From NCBI RefSeq assembly GCF_016097555.1, contig NC_054702.1:107924227-107988226 (forward strand): a stretch of 64,000 bases of DNA, in the 5' to 3' direction. Source of the stretch: Gigantopelta aegis. Lineage: Eukaryota; Mollusca; Gastropoda; Neomphalida; Peltospiridae. The notes beneath the pieces are model-generated. The model did no database searches and was not told the origin of the DNA. It worked only from the letters and a program-made list of their open reading frames with translations. This document shows positions 47,863-59,745 of the stretch, one piece after another; the first letter of the stretch is position 1, and the number at the start of each line of letters is the position of its first letter. Position numbers and translations under genes: made by a program.

Positions 47863-48925
47863 TTTGCTCCATACACTGCTATTTACATTGTCATTGTACA
47901 ATACCAAGTGGCATTTCATCAACTCCAATAAACTGGCTCCAGATGGCTACTTATATTTCCTGACCAGCAATCTTATTTAAATGCATTCTCAAGACAGGAC
48001 AGCACATACCACAACCTTTAATACAAATCATGCATATTCAGGTCAGAACTCTTGGGTGGCCACATTCTTAATCCATAGCAGAATACCTGCATAAAACTGA
48101 AACAATCCTTGCTGAATGTTCAACAACACATTTTCTAGTAAATGTCAATTACCAACCGGACTTAAAAGAGATGATCAAATTCACAGAGGCGACCGTTTAC
48201 TTAAAGACCTATGCTTACTGGAGAAAAAATATCTTAAGAATGCCACTACTTAACCTTGTTAAAGAAAATAACACATCTGTCTGATATTATATTTTATTTA
48301 TTATTTGTCCAGTTACCCTTCGGTGTACAGGCATCATTTCTGTACTTACAAATTAATCGGTCCTTTTCTATTGATGAGATACCATATTCTCAACAACTAA
48401 AATTCCATCAATTCTTATACTTCATAAAAGTCCATTTTTAACTTTTCTCTCATTAAATCACAATTTTCATCCAACACCTCGTGCATACTGCATTTCATTG
48501 ACTGCTAGAAAACGCCCAATTTACATGAAACTCGCCACAAAATATGATCTCAGGCTTTTTTCAATTAAATAAAATGCAATCTGTTATGACTTCTAACCCA
48601 TATATTATGTATGTATTATAAAATCACAGCCACTTGTTTTAAACTTTAAAGATGTTAAAAAAAAGAAGTATATTCAACTTTCTAGCAACTACCTCATTTC
48701 TTATAAAAATGATATTAATTATTACTCTACTCTGAAGTATAGAAACACACATCCAGCCACCACGTATACACACATAAAACATGCATTCATCAATTTTTTT
48801 TTCTTTTTAAAGACTTATTAAGAATATGGCAGTAAAAATATGGTTATCTTGAAACCATAATATGAAGCATATATACATTTGTATATGTATATTTATATTT
48901 TTATATGGACATCGGTATAGTGATC
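47863..48925. other. Intergenic, no gene seen
   Basis: AT-rich, with no recognisable coding or RNA feature. Confidence 0.4.
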
Positions 48926-49028
48926 AGGTCCCAGTTCCATTAAGTGATCTAAGCACTAAGATCACCTTAAGTGCATAAGATAGTTAAGATGATCTTAGCG
49001 CTAATATCGTTTCATCAAAATGGGACCT
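48926..49028. mobile_element. Small foldback MITE
   Basis: Ends AGGTCCCA and TGGGACCT, with imperfect inner pairing between 'gatctaagcactaagatcac' and 'gatgatcttagcgctaat'. Confidence 0.6.
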
Positions 49029-49282
49029 ATATCAATTTGGAGATTACATGCATTAATGTTTGTATAACAGTTGTACTTTCCAATCTCTGAGCAACAGGCC
49101 ATCGCATACTAATACCGGCTGATCTGGACAATACTATTATGTTAGTACTGAAGATCTGAGCTAGAAGACAAATCATGTCTTCAAACATTTTAAGCACTGG
49201 AACACCAATTTCCTGCCACTTTTTTTTGGTTTGTTTTAAAGAGATATGTCAACAACGAAAGACACATCTGTCCCAGGACAAT

Positions 49283-49288
49283 TTTATT
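49283..49288 (-). other. Polyadenylation signal AATAAA of WDR43
   Basis: TTTATT on the plus strand, 23 bp past the stop codon of the last WDR43 exon. Confidence 0.55.
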
Positions 49289-49310
49289 TCTGGTCTGTAA
49301 ACAGGACAAC

Positions 49311-52300
49311 TCAGTCTGCTTCCATTTCATCATCATCTTCCTCCTCACTAGATTCCTCCTCACTCTCGAGCTCCTGTCCATTTTCCACAGTTTCTTCTTT
49401 CTCTTCCTCATCCATATTGGAAACATCTTCCCAGTTGTCCTGGAAAACATAATATACAAATTCTATTCTGACTCCAATCAAATACTAGTAATCTTTGTGA
49501 AACTTTCATCAGGTAATCTAGATAAAAAGTGTCTTTATAAGTAAAATTCTAACTGAATGAAAAAGTGCTTTATAATAAAAGGGCACCTTACTACATTTGC
49601 AAAAAATGCAACACTGTATTAAGCAACAACCTGTATTAAACTTTTTGCTGTTGTTTTTTTGTTTAACTACACCACTAGAGAACATTGATTAATTAATTAT
49701 TACCTACTGGATGTCAAATATTTGGTAATAATTTTGACAGGTAGTCAGAGGAAACCCACTACATTTTTCCTAATGCACTTTCCCACAGACAGGAAAGCAC
49801 ATACCACAGCTTTTGACCAGTTGTGCACTGGTTGTAACGAGAAAAACCCATCAGTTGAATGGATGCATCGAGCTGGTTTGATCCTGCAATGCAAGCATCT
49901 AAGCTAGCCCTCAACTGATTGAGCTAAATCACGCAAACCCCTGTATTGGAGTCAACTCATTAGGTGGCCACTTAACATAGGTTTGTTAACAGAGTATTTA
50001 CCGAGAAGTGTTTGGATAGTGGTACTGACACAAGGATATGAATTAACACATGAATTAAAATCATAATGGAAGAAAATACTTCAGTTTATTTTTTATTAAA
50101 TGTTGAAGTATGTTTTTAAAAACTATGTGATCAACCATAAGCAATGTTGTGACTGAAAACATCTAAATCTGATAAACAAATTAGGAATCTTGGAACTAAT
50201 AATATAAATATATCCTATAATATAAAGACAAACCTCTGATTCACTCGGTAAAATGGTTTCAATTGGAAATTCTTCATCAGAGGATTCTGGTAAAAAAAAA
50301 AAAAAAAATTAATCACAAAATTTTGTTAACCAAACCAATCAAAAACAGCAATATTAACTAGTAACATCTTCAAACTTTTCTTATTCCGCTATTATTTTGT
50401 TCAGTTAAAAAGCTCAACACAAACCACCATCATCATTTATTACATATAATAAAACTGAAGAATAAAATTAGCCTCCTTAGAAACTATAGTTGGGAGTATA
50501 CAGTTAAAAACTTAAAGTTTGTTTTGATTAAAGTAAAGTTTGTTTTATTTAACGACGCCGCTAGAGCACATTGATTTTTTTATCTTATCATCGGCTATTG
50601 GACGTCAAACATATGGTTATTCTGACACTGTTTTTAGAGGAAACCCGCCTGTCGCCACATAGGCTACTCTTTTTACGACAGGCAGCAAGGGATCTTTTAT
50701 TTGCGCTTCCCACAGGCAGGATAGCACAAACCATGGCCTTTGTTGAACCAGTTATGGATCACTGGTCGGTGCAAGTGGTTTACACCTACCCACTGAGCCT
50801 TGTGGAACACTCACTCAGGGTTTGGAGTCAGTATCTCGATTAAAAATCCCATGCCTCGACTGGGATCCGAACCCAGTACCTACCAGCCTGTAGACCGATG
50901 GCCTGCCACGACGCCGGTTTGTTTTGATTAATGACTAATGACTCCACTAGAGCTCAATGATTTATTTATTAATCATCGGCTATAGGATGTCAAAATTTAG
51001 TCTTAAGAGAGGAAACCCACTACATATTTTCATTGGTAGCAAGGGATCTTTTATATGCACCATCCCACAGACAGGATAGCACATAATACAGCCTTTTATA
51101 TACCAGTCGTGGTGCACTGGCTGGAACGAGAAATAGCCCAATGGGTCCATTGACAGAACAATCCCAGACCAACTGTGCGCTTTACCACTGGGCTACGTCC
51201 CGGAACTTTGGAGTATATAGAGGTATAATGAAATACAACATATTTAATTAATGATCAATGAGTTGGAACTCACCATCTTGGTACATTAACAATGGCTGTT
51301 CCGTTTTTCCAGAAGCATCCTCTTCTTCAGCATCATTTGTTGAAATCTGTAAAACAGACAGAAATCAATGCTGTAGTTCACGAGGAAATGTCCCTTTCTT
51401 TGATATGGCGATAATCCAGTACATGCTTAGAGTTGCTATTTAATGGGTATTTCAGAAATGTGTCCCTTGCAGGCCTCTCCTTTCGGAAACAATCCATTGG
51501 TCCTGATAATAATTCTAGGCAGGAAATGTAAAGTAAGAAGAGCAGTTCCACACATTTAATATATAAAAAAAAGCATTGTGACAAAACTTATTAAAGCAAG
51601 ATATGAAAAGTGAGTCTAGAAACACTCATCACCTTTGAGAGAGTACGAGGCAGGAGTGAGCAACTACGCACCTCTTATGGAGAGGCCAGCCATGCCTTGA
51701 TTTAATTTACAGTGGGGTTTTTAATGAAACCACTAGAGAACATTGATTTATTAATTACATGTCAAACATTTGGTAATGTTGACAGTCTTAGAGAGGAAGC
51801 CCATTAGAGTTTTCTATTAGTAGCAAGCAATCATTTATATGCACCAATACAGACAGGACAGGACAGAACACATACCACAGCCTTTGATATACCAGCTGTG
51901 GTGCATTGGCTAAAATGAGAAATAGTCTAATGGACCCACCAACGGGGGATGGATCTTAGATCGAAAGTGCATCAGGCGAACGCTTTACCACTAGCCTACG
52001 TCCCGTATGGATGCTTTCATTTAGTCATCTAGAAACACTAATTAACTGTTGCTTATTTAAAATTTATATACAATTCTAAATTTATGTAACATATACAATC
52101 ATTTTAATTCAATGCAATCAATTCTTCAAAACTGTGCTGTAATACACATCATCATACCTGTGCCAGCATGAGATCAAGCTTTCCTTGTAACCGTGACAAC
52201 TTGCTGAAAGTGGACACCCTGGAATCCATCATCTGATAAAGCCCGCTTAGTTTTTCAATAATATCGGGACACTTTAAAAATAAATAAAAAGAAGACATTA

Positions 52301-53349
52301 TTAGAACTATTAGTGATTATACCAAATGCCTTGGTGCAACTTCCAAAGAACAAAGGGATACCCTACACCATGAGGTTTTTGCTTTCTTTCATATTCAAAG
52401 TTGGTCAACAAGAAATATATAGATTTGTAGAAATTAGAAAAACAACATGATATATATAATTTATGCCCACCCAACTAAAAAAATATAAAATGGCCACAAT
52501 TTATTCTGATTACTAACAGAAGGTTACCTAACTAGCAGCAATTTATGTTAGTAACATCAGATTATGTTTTTCCTTTACAATGAACGCATACCCAGGAATG
52601 TTTTTTTTTTAATCCAGTATTGCATTACAATTTGCCACATATATTTTAGAGATTTATATATAATTTTAAAACACTAAATAGCAAATATCACCAATATTTT
52701 GAAAATGGAACATCTCCTTATGTCGCATTTTAATTTGTTTAAGGATTTTCTGTTATTTCTTTTATGTTCATCGGGGTATGAAGAAAAAAAACCATCTGCC
52801 AACTATGTGAATCGGCTAAGCCGTTCTTACATAGTTTGCAAATGATTTTTTTCGCTCAAACCCAGATGAATATAAAAGAAATGACTAATACTTATAATTA
52901 AATTTGAATGATACTTGCTAATAATAACACTAAAATTTCATACTTTATTTTTAATTATTTTTTGTCCATAAACGACAACACTGAAAAAGATAATTTGCCT
53001 ATATAAAATGTAGACAATATAATTTTTTATGTTCATCGAGAATTGAACACACTCACATTGCTACCTCTGGACCAATGGGATGATGTTATGTTGCAATGAA
53101 TGTAATGAATTTTTTTATTATAAAATAATGTATCTCAGAGCTATCAAACTGACAGTCTTAGATTAGAGAGGAAGTCCACAACTATCCTGGAATTTCAATA
53201 TCCAAACCTGGGTACACATTTATAAACTGAGTTGAAACTATGCTGACGACAGTTGTTAACAGCAACAGTTGTTTATAACACTCACAGTTATTAAGTACGA
53301 TGTATGAATAGCAAGCACCGTCTTTATCCACTTGACTGTATTGGAACCA
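49311..53349 (-). CDS. WDR43: WDR43 (t-UTP subunit), last five coding exons
   Basis: Exons 5' to 3': 53286-53349, 52158-52271, 51274-51346, 50234-50286, 49311-49439; GT-AG borders and phases all join. Residues [20 protein letters not shown], then [19 protein letters not shown] and [17 protein letters not shown], match the Utp12 domain end of WDR43. An acidic tail follows ([36 protein letters not shown]) and resembles the EESSEEE and DNWDE stretches of the vertebrate protein. WDR43 belongs to the UtpA/t-UTP complex in the nucleolus, needed for rDNA transcription and early 18S rRNA processing. The WD40 part and the rest of the Utp12 domain are not in the window, so the next upstream exon is more than 10.6 kb away. 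A snoRNA array lies in that gap on the same strand. An intron harbours several SINEs. Confidence 0.82.
49653..49935 (-). repeat. Mollusc SINE in a WDR43 intron
   Basis: Reverse tail 'tttgtttaactacaccactag' (diverged) through 'gctggtttgatcctgcaatg'. Confidence 0.7.
50536..50919 (-). repeat. Mollusc SINE, full length
   Basis: Long subtype: 'gtttgttttatttaacgacg', 'gtcgccacataggctactct', 'gggatccgaacccagtacct' and 'gcctgccacgacgcc'. Followed at once by another SINE. Confidence 0.8.
50920..51205 (-). repeat. Mollusc SINE, full length, adjoining the previous one
   Basis: 'gtttgttttgattaatgact' through 'ctttaccactgggctacgtc'. A different subtype from its neighbour, so two separate insertions side by side. 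Confidence 0.8.
51712..52006 (-). repeat. Mollusc SINE in a WDR43 intron
   Basis: 'ttttaatgaaaccactagag' through 'accactagcctacgtcccg'. Confidence 0.75.
52752..52887. repeat. Long imperfect palindrome in a WDR43 intron
   Basis: Two arms of about 60 bp ('atttcttttatgttcatcgg', 'gccaactatgtgaa' against 'ttcttacatagtttgc', 'gatgaatataaaagaaat') surround 'tcggctaagccg'. Pairing is continuous but imperfect. A foldback MITE or a hairpin RNA. Confidence 0.55.
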
Positions 53350-53539
53350 CTGAAAATATAAATTGAACAGTAATATTAACTACAATAATAACTCGCCACT
53401 ACCAGGGAAATACAAAAACAAGTCTGTTTAATAATCGTTGTAGTGATACAGTGTTCTCACTGGGTGAAAATTAAAGGAGGGTGGCCGCACAGCACCACAC
53501 CCTTTATAATAAAAAAAATAAAAAATAAAAAATAAAAAG

Positions 53540-53565
53540 TGGGGGGGGGGGGGGGGGGGGGGGGG

Positions 53566-53602
<37 letters not shown>
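53540..53602. repeat. Poly-G and (GA)n tract
   Basis: About 29 G followed by (AG)n; low complexity. Confidence 0.9.
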
Positions 53603-53608
<6 letters not shown>

Positions 53609-54662
53609 TTGGTGGTTACCATGTTGTTGTGTGTTGATAGACTTTGTGGAAAGACATACTCCTTATTTTGATTACAAAAAGTTTATATGAAATACAAGCA
53701 GACTTGTCTTTTAATTGAACCGAAGATGTTATCGGTCTGATATTCACTGGCAATTCCGATTTTGCTGGACCGATCAAAGTTTTAATATTATTTTAATAAA
53801 GATTTCAAGATATACGAAAAACTAAAAAGACATTTGTGTGATCCCCTAATGTCGAATTTTTTTGTTTTTATTCCCATCTTCATCGAATGAATCGATCGCT
53901 GTGATAAAATATTATTGCCAACTGGTAAAAAGTAGTTTCGTTTTTGTAGTGGCGGTGTATATATTATTTGGCACCCAAGATTAATGATTTTAATGCCAAA
54001 CACTACCACTTCCGTTGATTTTATAAGTGGTGATATCCACCAAAATGAAAAGTTTACAATATGTTATAAGAACTGTTGAATAAACAGAATGATATAAATG
54101 ACAGAAAGTAAAAATCGTCAGTTACAATCAATTGTATCTGTAACTGAGGACAAAATATCAGACGACAGTTTTTGGAAACTGTTCTGATCACATGACAAAT
54201 TTGGCGCCAAATAAGTGGGGTTTTTTAGTCGGAGATTGCCGAATCCATAAAAAATAAAAATGTTTTCATTGCTCAAATAAAATATAACTTTTATTGTTTG
54301 TATTAAACATACAAATGGATACAGGTATGGGACAAAATAGAGGCTGTTAAAAATACTATTAAATTATGTTACGGTAACTGTCGTAAATGTTTCGTCAGTT
54401 GCTTTTTCATACACAACGCGGCTTGTTTCCTTTGATGTCCAGTGTGCAGACTGATTGTTGTTTTTTGGGTTGTTTTTTTTTGTGTGTGGAAAAGTGTGCA
54501 TTTGGAAATAGCGGAGATAGGTGCTGGAAAATATAGTATGGTGCTGGAAAATAAAGAGGGGCGCAGAAAAATAAAGGAGGGCGGAGAAAGTTAAAGGAGG
54601 GCGGCAAAATGCAATAGCAGGGCGGGCTGCCCCGCTTAAATGGAGCAGCGAGAACACTGGTG

Positions 54663-54671
<9 letters not shown>

Positions 54672-54708
<37 letters not shown>
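54672..54708. repeat. (TA)n microsatellite at the left end of a transposon
   Basis: A matching (TA)n and (CA)n tract lies at 55664-55730, on the far side of the element. Confidence 0.85.
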
Positions 54709-54709
<1 letters not shown>

Positions 54710-54711
<2 letters not shown>

Positions 54712-55660
54712 CGTATATCTTCGCCTGTAAGTCGATCTCGGCTATAAGTCGAGTCCCTAATTTCAAGCCCTGAAAACATATTTTTTTTATTGACCCGTTT
54801 ATAAGTCGACCCATGAAAAAAAACTTATAAATATTGAAATATTTCTTATTTTCAGCACATGAAAACAATAATGTACAATATTTGAACAAAAGAAAATTAT
54901 TTTACAAACTTCGGTTTTCACGTTTTGTACATCGCAATATAATCAGACTATTCCAATCAAACTATCATTATTACATAGCATCAACACGAAATATTCCCTT
55001 AGTAGAGAGTGAAAGCTGTTTGACTGTTACTGTATGGCACTGTACAGATGGTTTTGTGCACAGACAACAACTTTATTTATAAACACTGACAACAGATCAC
55101 TACGATAAAACAAAGTATCACGTTTTGCCGCCATATTAATACATGTAAGGAGGATAACTGTACACTGGTTTTTGTACCAAATGATGTGTGTCCCTATTGC
55201 TCTAGTGAACTGCAGAGATCAGTCTATTTTAAGGGAAAGTTCAGCAATATTAATGAAGTTAATCACCGACAAAACATTGTTTGAACAACCATTAATGCCA
55301 GTGACCAGATTTCAAAATAAACTCAGGCAACAGGTAGTTAGTATTGTTTACATTTTTGCTATTAGTGATGACTGTTAATTTAACTAAGTGGACTGTTGTC
55401 TTGGCATGTGAGTGAGATCGCACACCTTTTCGCATAACCAAAACCGTTCTAATGCCAACAAAAATAGGTTATAAAAAATAAATGTGTCAAATTAACATAT
55501 TTGAGTATAAATACATGGCATACTTCAACAAAACTTGTAAAATAATCCCCAAAACAGTAATATTTTTTGGTGAAATTGTTTTACCCTCTTATAAGTCGAC
55601 CCCCCAAGTTATAAAATAATTTTTGGGTGAAAAAAATTCGACTTATAGGCGAAGATATAC

Positions 55661-55663
<3 letters not shown>
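54710..55663. mobile_element. TA-flanked non-autonomous DNA element
   Basis: Inverted ends 'ccgtatatcttcgcctgtaa' and 'ttataggcgaagatatacgg', followed inward by repeated 'ataagtcga' motifs on both sides. It sits within a TA microsatellite, as expected of a TA-targeting Tc1/mariner/pogo relative. The interior has no transposase. Confidence 0.65.
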
Positions 55664-55730
<67 letters not shown>

Positions 55731-55998
55731 AGAAGATAGTGTAATGACCTACCAGTTCAACAAGATTTACCAATACATAAGTTTCATAAATTAAGATATC
55801 GATTAATAATAAATTTAATGGTGCAAAAGCTAATTACATGCCTTACGACCAAAATAAAAAAAAGCCAGAAAAACCCAACAAACAATGTCATCTGGTTTTT
55901 GTCAAAGACACTCGTTTAGATTTTTTAAAAAATGTCTGCAACAAAAACAAATAAGGACCACTTGTTAAAGAGAGTTGTATCGATGAAGTGTTAATTTA

Positions 55999-56127
55999 TT
56001 TTGTAAGCTCTTAGTGGTGTCACATTGTGATTAACACTATGATTTAACAAAGCTGAGTTAATATGGCACTGAGGGGGCAATGTCAGCTTCATGGTAAGAT
56101 ACTGACTTCGTATAAGATGGTGCAGTT
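55999..56127 (-). ncRNA. H/ACA snoRNA, family A, copy A1
   Basis: Minus-strand order: 5' hairpin starting GCACC, guide TTATACG, inner stem, CTGACAT, guide TGCCCCCTC, then H box ATATTA, 3' hairpin and box TACA three bases from the end. One pair of the outer stem (C/A) and one of the inner stem are lost, so this is the weakest of the complete copies. Confidence 0.65.
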
Positions 56128-56533
56128 TTAAGTTTAATAAGTGTCAATTATTTATTACAAACAAAAGCCACAAAGTAGTTGGGATTTAAATTGTCCAAGC
56201 AGGTCAATTTGTTAACTATTTTGCACATTAAACAGATCTGAGTATTAAAAATAAATTAATTATTACCTCACTGCTTCTTTAGTCTTTCTCCTTTAATTTC
56301 CATCTCATTTTTGTCCAATCCTACAGCTACTCCTAAATTTTAACTTCTTTTACTGTCCCCCTCCTCATCCCAGTTCTCAATTCACAAACCAAACAGGTGC
56401 TTGTCTCTTGTGGCCACCCATGCCACCCACCTGCTATTTCCCATCAGCTATTAGCTGTGGGGTTAGTCTGACCACTTTGTAAAGTGTCCAGTGGTTATTT
56501 CTGGCATTATTAAGTTATTTTGGTTGAATGCTT

Positions 56534-56795
56534 GTTTGAGGTGCTTGCATTGCAGGATCGAACCTCTATGGATCCATTCAGCTGATTGGTTTTTTTCTTA
56601 TTCCACCCAGTGCACCACAACTGGTAAAAGGCCGTGGTATGTACTTTCCTGTCTGTGGGAAAGTGCATATAAAAGATCCCTTGCTGTATTAGGAAAACTG
56701 TAGTGGGTTTCCTCTGATGACGTGTCAGAATTACCAAACGTTTGACATCCAGTAGCTGATGATTAATTAATCAATAGTTGTCTTTAAAAAAAAAA
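56534..56795 (+). repeat. Mollusc SINE
   Basis: 'tgcattgcaggatcgaacct', 'aaaagatcccttgctgtatt' and tail 'tgatgattaattaatcaata'. Lies between snoRNA copies A1 and A2. Confidence 0.75.
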
Positions 56796-57195
56796 AAAAG
56801 TATTCTTATTAAATGGTTCCTGTAACCTACAAATCCCCCCTTTGTGGGTGAGACCACTTTACTAATGGCAGCGGATGAGGTTGTCAGGAAGTGGACAGCT
56901 CACATATTGATGGGCAGTGTGTTAGATGAGATAGATGAATGGAAGTGTGAAACATTTTTGATGGGATTTGAACCACTATCATTATCTTAAAAGTCCATTA
57001 ACTCATTCACTGAACCTCAGAGCTCAATGATGCTCTAAGAGGGGATGGTCCCAAAAATTAATTAACTGCCATGGTCATCCTTAAAAAACATTTGGTTTGC
57101 CCAAACACTATCAACAGATGAATAAAATAAAATGAATTTAGTTGTAACAAAAGTGAGTAAGGGCCATTTGTTTTAAGCCCATGAAGTGTAATTTA

Positions 57196-57328
57196 TTTTG
57201 TAAGCTCTCGGTTGTGTCACAATGACATTAATTAACACAATGACTTAACAGAGCTGAGTTACTATGGCACCGAGGGGGCAATGTCAGCTTCATGGTAAGA
57301 TACCAACATCGTATAAGATGGTGCAGTT
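57196..57328 (-). ncRNA. H/ACA snoRNA, family A, copy A2
   Basis: Outer stem GCACC/GGTGC; H box ATAGTA; 3' hairpin closed by AGCTCT/AGAGCT; ACA box followed by AAA. The inner stem reads ATGTTGG/CTGACAT: two changes against the usual ATGTCAG, both kept paired as U-G and G-U. Confidence 0.75.
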
Positions 57329-57586
57329 TTAAGTTTGATAACTATCAATTATTAGGAAGATTTTGAAGGCATATTAATACAAATAAAATCACAAAATATT
57401 AGGGATTTAGACATTGTTATTAAATCATTCAATATAAACTGCAAAACTAAATTGCTGTAAAGCCAATCTGAGATTTAAAAAAATGTAAAGGTCATCCTTA
57501 ATCCATTGGGAGCCAATTTCAGAAAACATTTTAAGTTTATATTTGACTGTACATCTCATAAAGGAAACAATTTTTTGTCTAATATA

Positions 57587-57718
57587 TTTTGTAAACTCTT
57601 GGTTGTGTCATAATGAGATTGAACACAATGACTTGTAACAGAGCTGAGTTAGTGTTGCACCGAGGGGGCAATGTCAGCTTCATGGTAAGATACTGACATC
57701 GTATAAAATGGTGCAGTT
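57587..57718 (-). ncRNA. H/ACA snoRNA, family A, copy A3
   Basis: All elements present: GCACC/GGTGC, ATGTCAG/CTGACAT, H box ACACTA, AGCTCT/AGAGTT (one G-U), ACA. The left guide reads TTTATACG. Confidence 0.75.
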
Positions 57719-57962
57719 TTAAGTGTCATGAAGAACAAACGATTAAAGTAAGATTTCGAAATTATATTATTACAAATAAAAAGCCACAAATTTGTAGAGA
57801 TTTAAATCATCCAATTAGGTCAATTTGCTAACTATTTTCACATGAAGCAGATTTGAAAATTACTTCTTTTTAAAAAAAATATTATCTTACTCTTTCTGCT
57901 TTGATTTTCATCTCATTTTTAACCATCTCATTTTTAACCAATCTACCCTCAAGTTTAATTTA

Positions 57963-58093
57963 CTTTGTAAGCTCTTGGTTAAGTCACAATGTGATTAACA
58001 CAATGACTTCTAACAGAGCTGAGTTACTATGGCACCGAGGGGGCAATGTCAGCTTCATGGTAAGATACTGACATCGTATAAAATGGTGCAGTT
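57963..58093 (-). ncRNA. H/ACA snoRNA, family A, copy A4
   Basis: All elements present, H box ATAGTA, lower 3' stem AGCTCT/AGAGCT intact. Confidence 0.75.
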
Positions 58094-58617
58094 TTAAGTT
58101 TTATAATTGTATGAAGTATTAGAATAGGAAGATTTTGAAGGCATATTAATACAAATAAAATCTAAAAATATTAGGGATTTAAGCATTGCTCATTAAATCA
58201 TCCAATATAAACTGTAACAACCAAATTGGCATTAAGCCAATCAGAGATTTAAATGTCATTCTAGAGCCAATTTTACAAAACATTCTAAGTTTACATCTGT
58301 TTTATCTGTTTATGTTTACATGTTTCACATCTATTTCACTCAGAAAATTACACCACCATTTTACAAGATGGAACAGTGTACGGTCAAAAGAAAATTAAAT
58401 GTGTATACTTCAAATTATGTTAGTGGTAATACTTGCAAAACATGGTTTTCAATGTTTTGTGAAACTGGTCCTGGGTCAAATCCAGATCAGCACTCAAAAC
58501 AAATAAATTTTGGCTCTAACATCATCCTGTACTAGTGTTTATAACCATTATTTCCAAACCGTTCTCATCAATAATATCTGTTAATAATATCTGTTGACAT
58601 AATCGTGAAATTTTTTA

Positions 58618-58752
58618 TTTTGTATGCTAATAGTTTTACCAGGAATATTAAAAATATATATTCAGGTTCGGTATTAGCTAAAAATACTGTTGCACTGTGG
58701 GGGCAATGTCAATATCATGGGAGGACAATGACACCATATATTAGGTGCAAAT
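58618..58752 (-). ncRNA. H/ACA snoRNA, family B, copy B1
   Basis: 5' hairpin with GCACC/AGTGC, TGTCA/TGACA and right guide TGCCCCCAC; H box ACAGTA. 3' hairpin closed by GCTAAT/ATTAGC (here ATTAGC with one change in the flanking base), then ATACAAAA. One outer pair is weakened. Confidence 0.62.
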
Positions 58753-58865
58753 TCAAGATTTTTTTTTTTAAATCTCAGAAACATTTAATATTAATTAACC
58801 ATTAAGGATGGATTGATGAATGGACAGATGTTTTTGACAGACAACACTAATATTACAACAGTGTT

Positions 58866-58931
58866 AAGTCAGTAATAAGCTCATTTTATTGCTGGATATT
58901 TGTGCCAGCTACAAAGAAAAAGTTCTGACTT
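58866..58931 (-). other. Conserved hairpin-forming block of the tandem unit, copy 1
   Basis: GTCAG/CTGAC closes a loop holding a second stem GCTGG/CCAGC. Repeated almost unchanged at 59997-60061. The spacing does not fit an H/ACA RNA, so I leave its nature open. Confidence 0.3.
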
Positions 58932-59283
58932 CATTACAGATTAATTACATAATTTCTGTAAGCCATGTTAAAATCTAATTTGGAGTTCAAATACCCCATT
59001 CCACTTTTTCAACACTTGTTGGACATGAAATTATTTTACAGAAGATGGAGCATTTTAAGGTCTAAAGAAAATGAATATACACTTCAAATTGTTAGTAGTA
59101 ATACAAATTATGGTCTGGTCGTAAAAAACTAGGTTTTTGATGTTTTGTGAAATCAATCATGGGTCTACTCAAACTCAGACCGTCAGTTAAAACAAATGAA
59201 TTTTGGCTCTAACAAAAGCAAGTAAGGGCCACTGTCTGATAAAGCTAACAATATTTTGTCTCAGTTATCATAAAGTGTAATTT

Positions 59284-59414
59284 TTTTGTAAGTTCTTGTT
59301 TGTGTCACAATGTGATTAACACAATGATTTGTAACAGAGCTGAGTTAGTGTTGCACCGAGGGGGCAATGTCAGCTTCATGGTAAGATACTGACATCGTAT
59401 AAGATGGTGCAGTT
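59284..59414 (-). ncRNA. H/ACA snoRNA, family A, copy A5
   Basis: 5' hairpin intact, H box ACACTA. 3' lower stem AGCTCT/AGAACT has one C/A mismatch; ACA present. Confidence 0.72.
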
Positions 59415-59461
59415 TCATTATGGTATCAAGTATTAGAACAGGAAGATTTTAAAGTTAAGTT

Positions 59462-59525
59462 AGTTTCTTTTATTTAACGACGCCACTAGAGCACATTGAT
59501 TTTTTATCTTATCATCGGCTATTTT
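59462..59525 (-). repeat. Short SINE fragment, inside the tandem unit
   Basis: 'tcttttatttaacgacgcca' to 'tcatcggctatt'. Copied with the unit to 60583-60645. Confidence 0.6.
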
Positions 59526-59745
59526 ATTTATAACTGCATGCGATTGCTCGCCTAACACTATTTATGGAAAGTGATCTCACATACCTTCATTTTACTCATT
59601 CAAATATGCAAATGCAGTGTGCTTCCTTCTCGGAGAGAAAATTAATTATTATCACAGCAAACATTGTCATGCAATGGTGTTTATAACCATTATCTCAAAA
59701 CTGCTCTTATTAATAATATGTCAACAGAATCTTTAAAAATATATA

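Noticed and set aside
56280-56330. Minus-strand exon-like piece reading MEIKGERLKKQ between AG and GT
   Set aside because: The frame hits a stop right before the donor or lacks matching phase; a similar piece at 57890-57950 suggests duplicated intron DNA.
58390-58520. C/D box snoRNA candidate (GATGATG followed by CTGA on the minus strand)
   Set aside because: No convincing terminal stem or properly placed second box pair, and the boxes are not kept in the other tandem copies.
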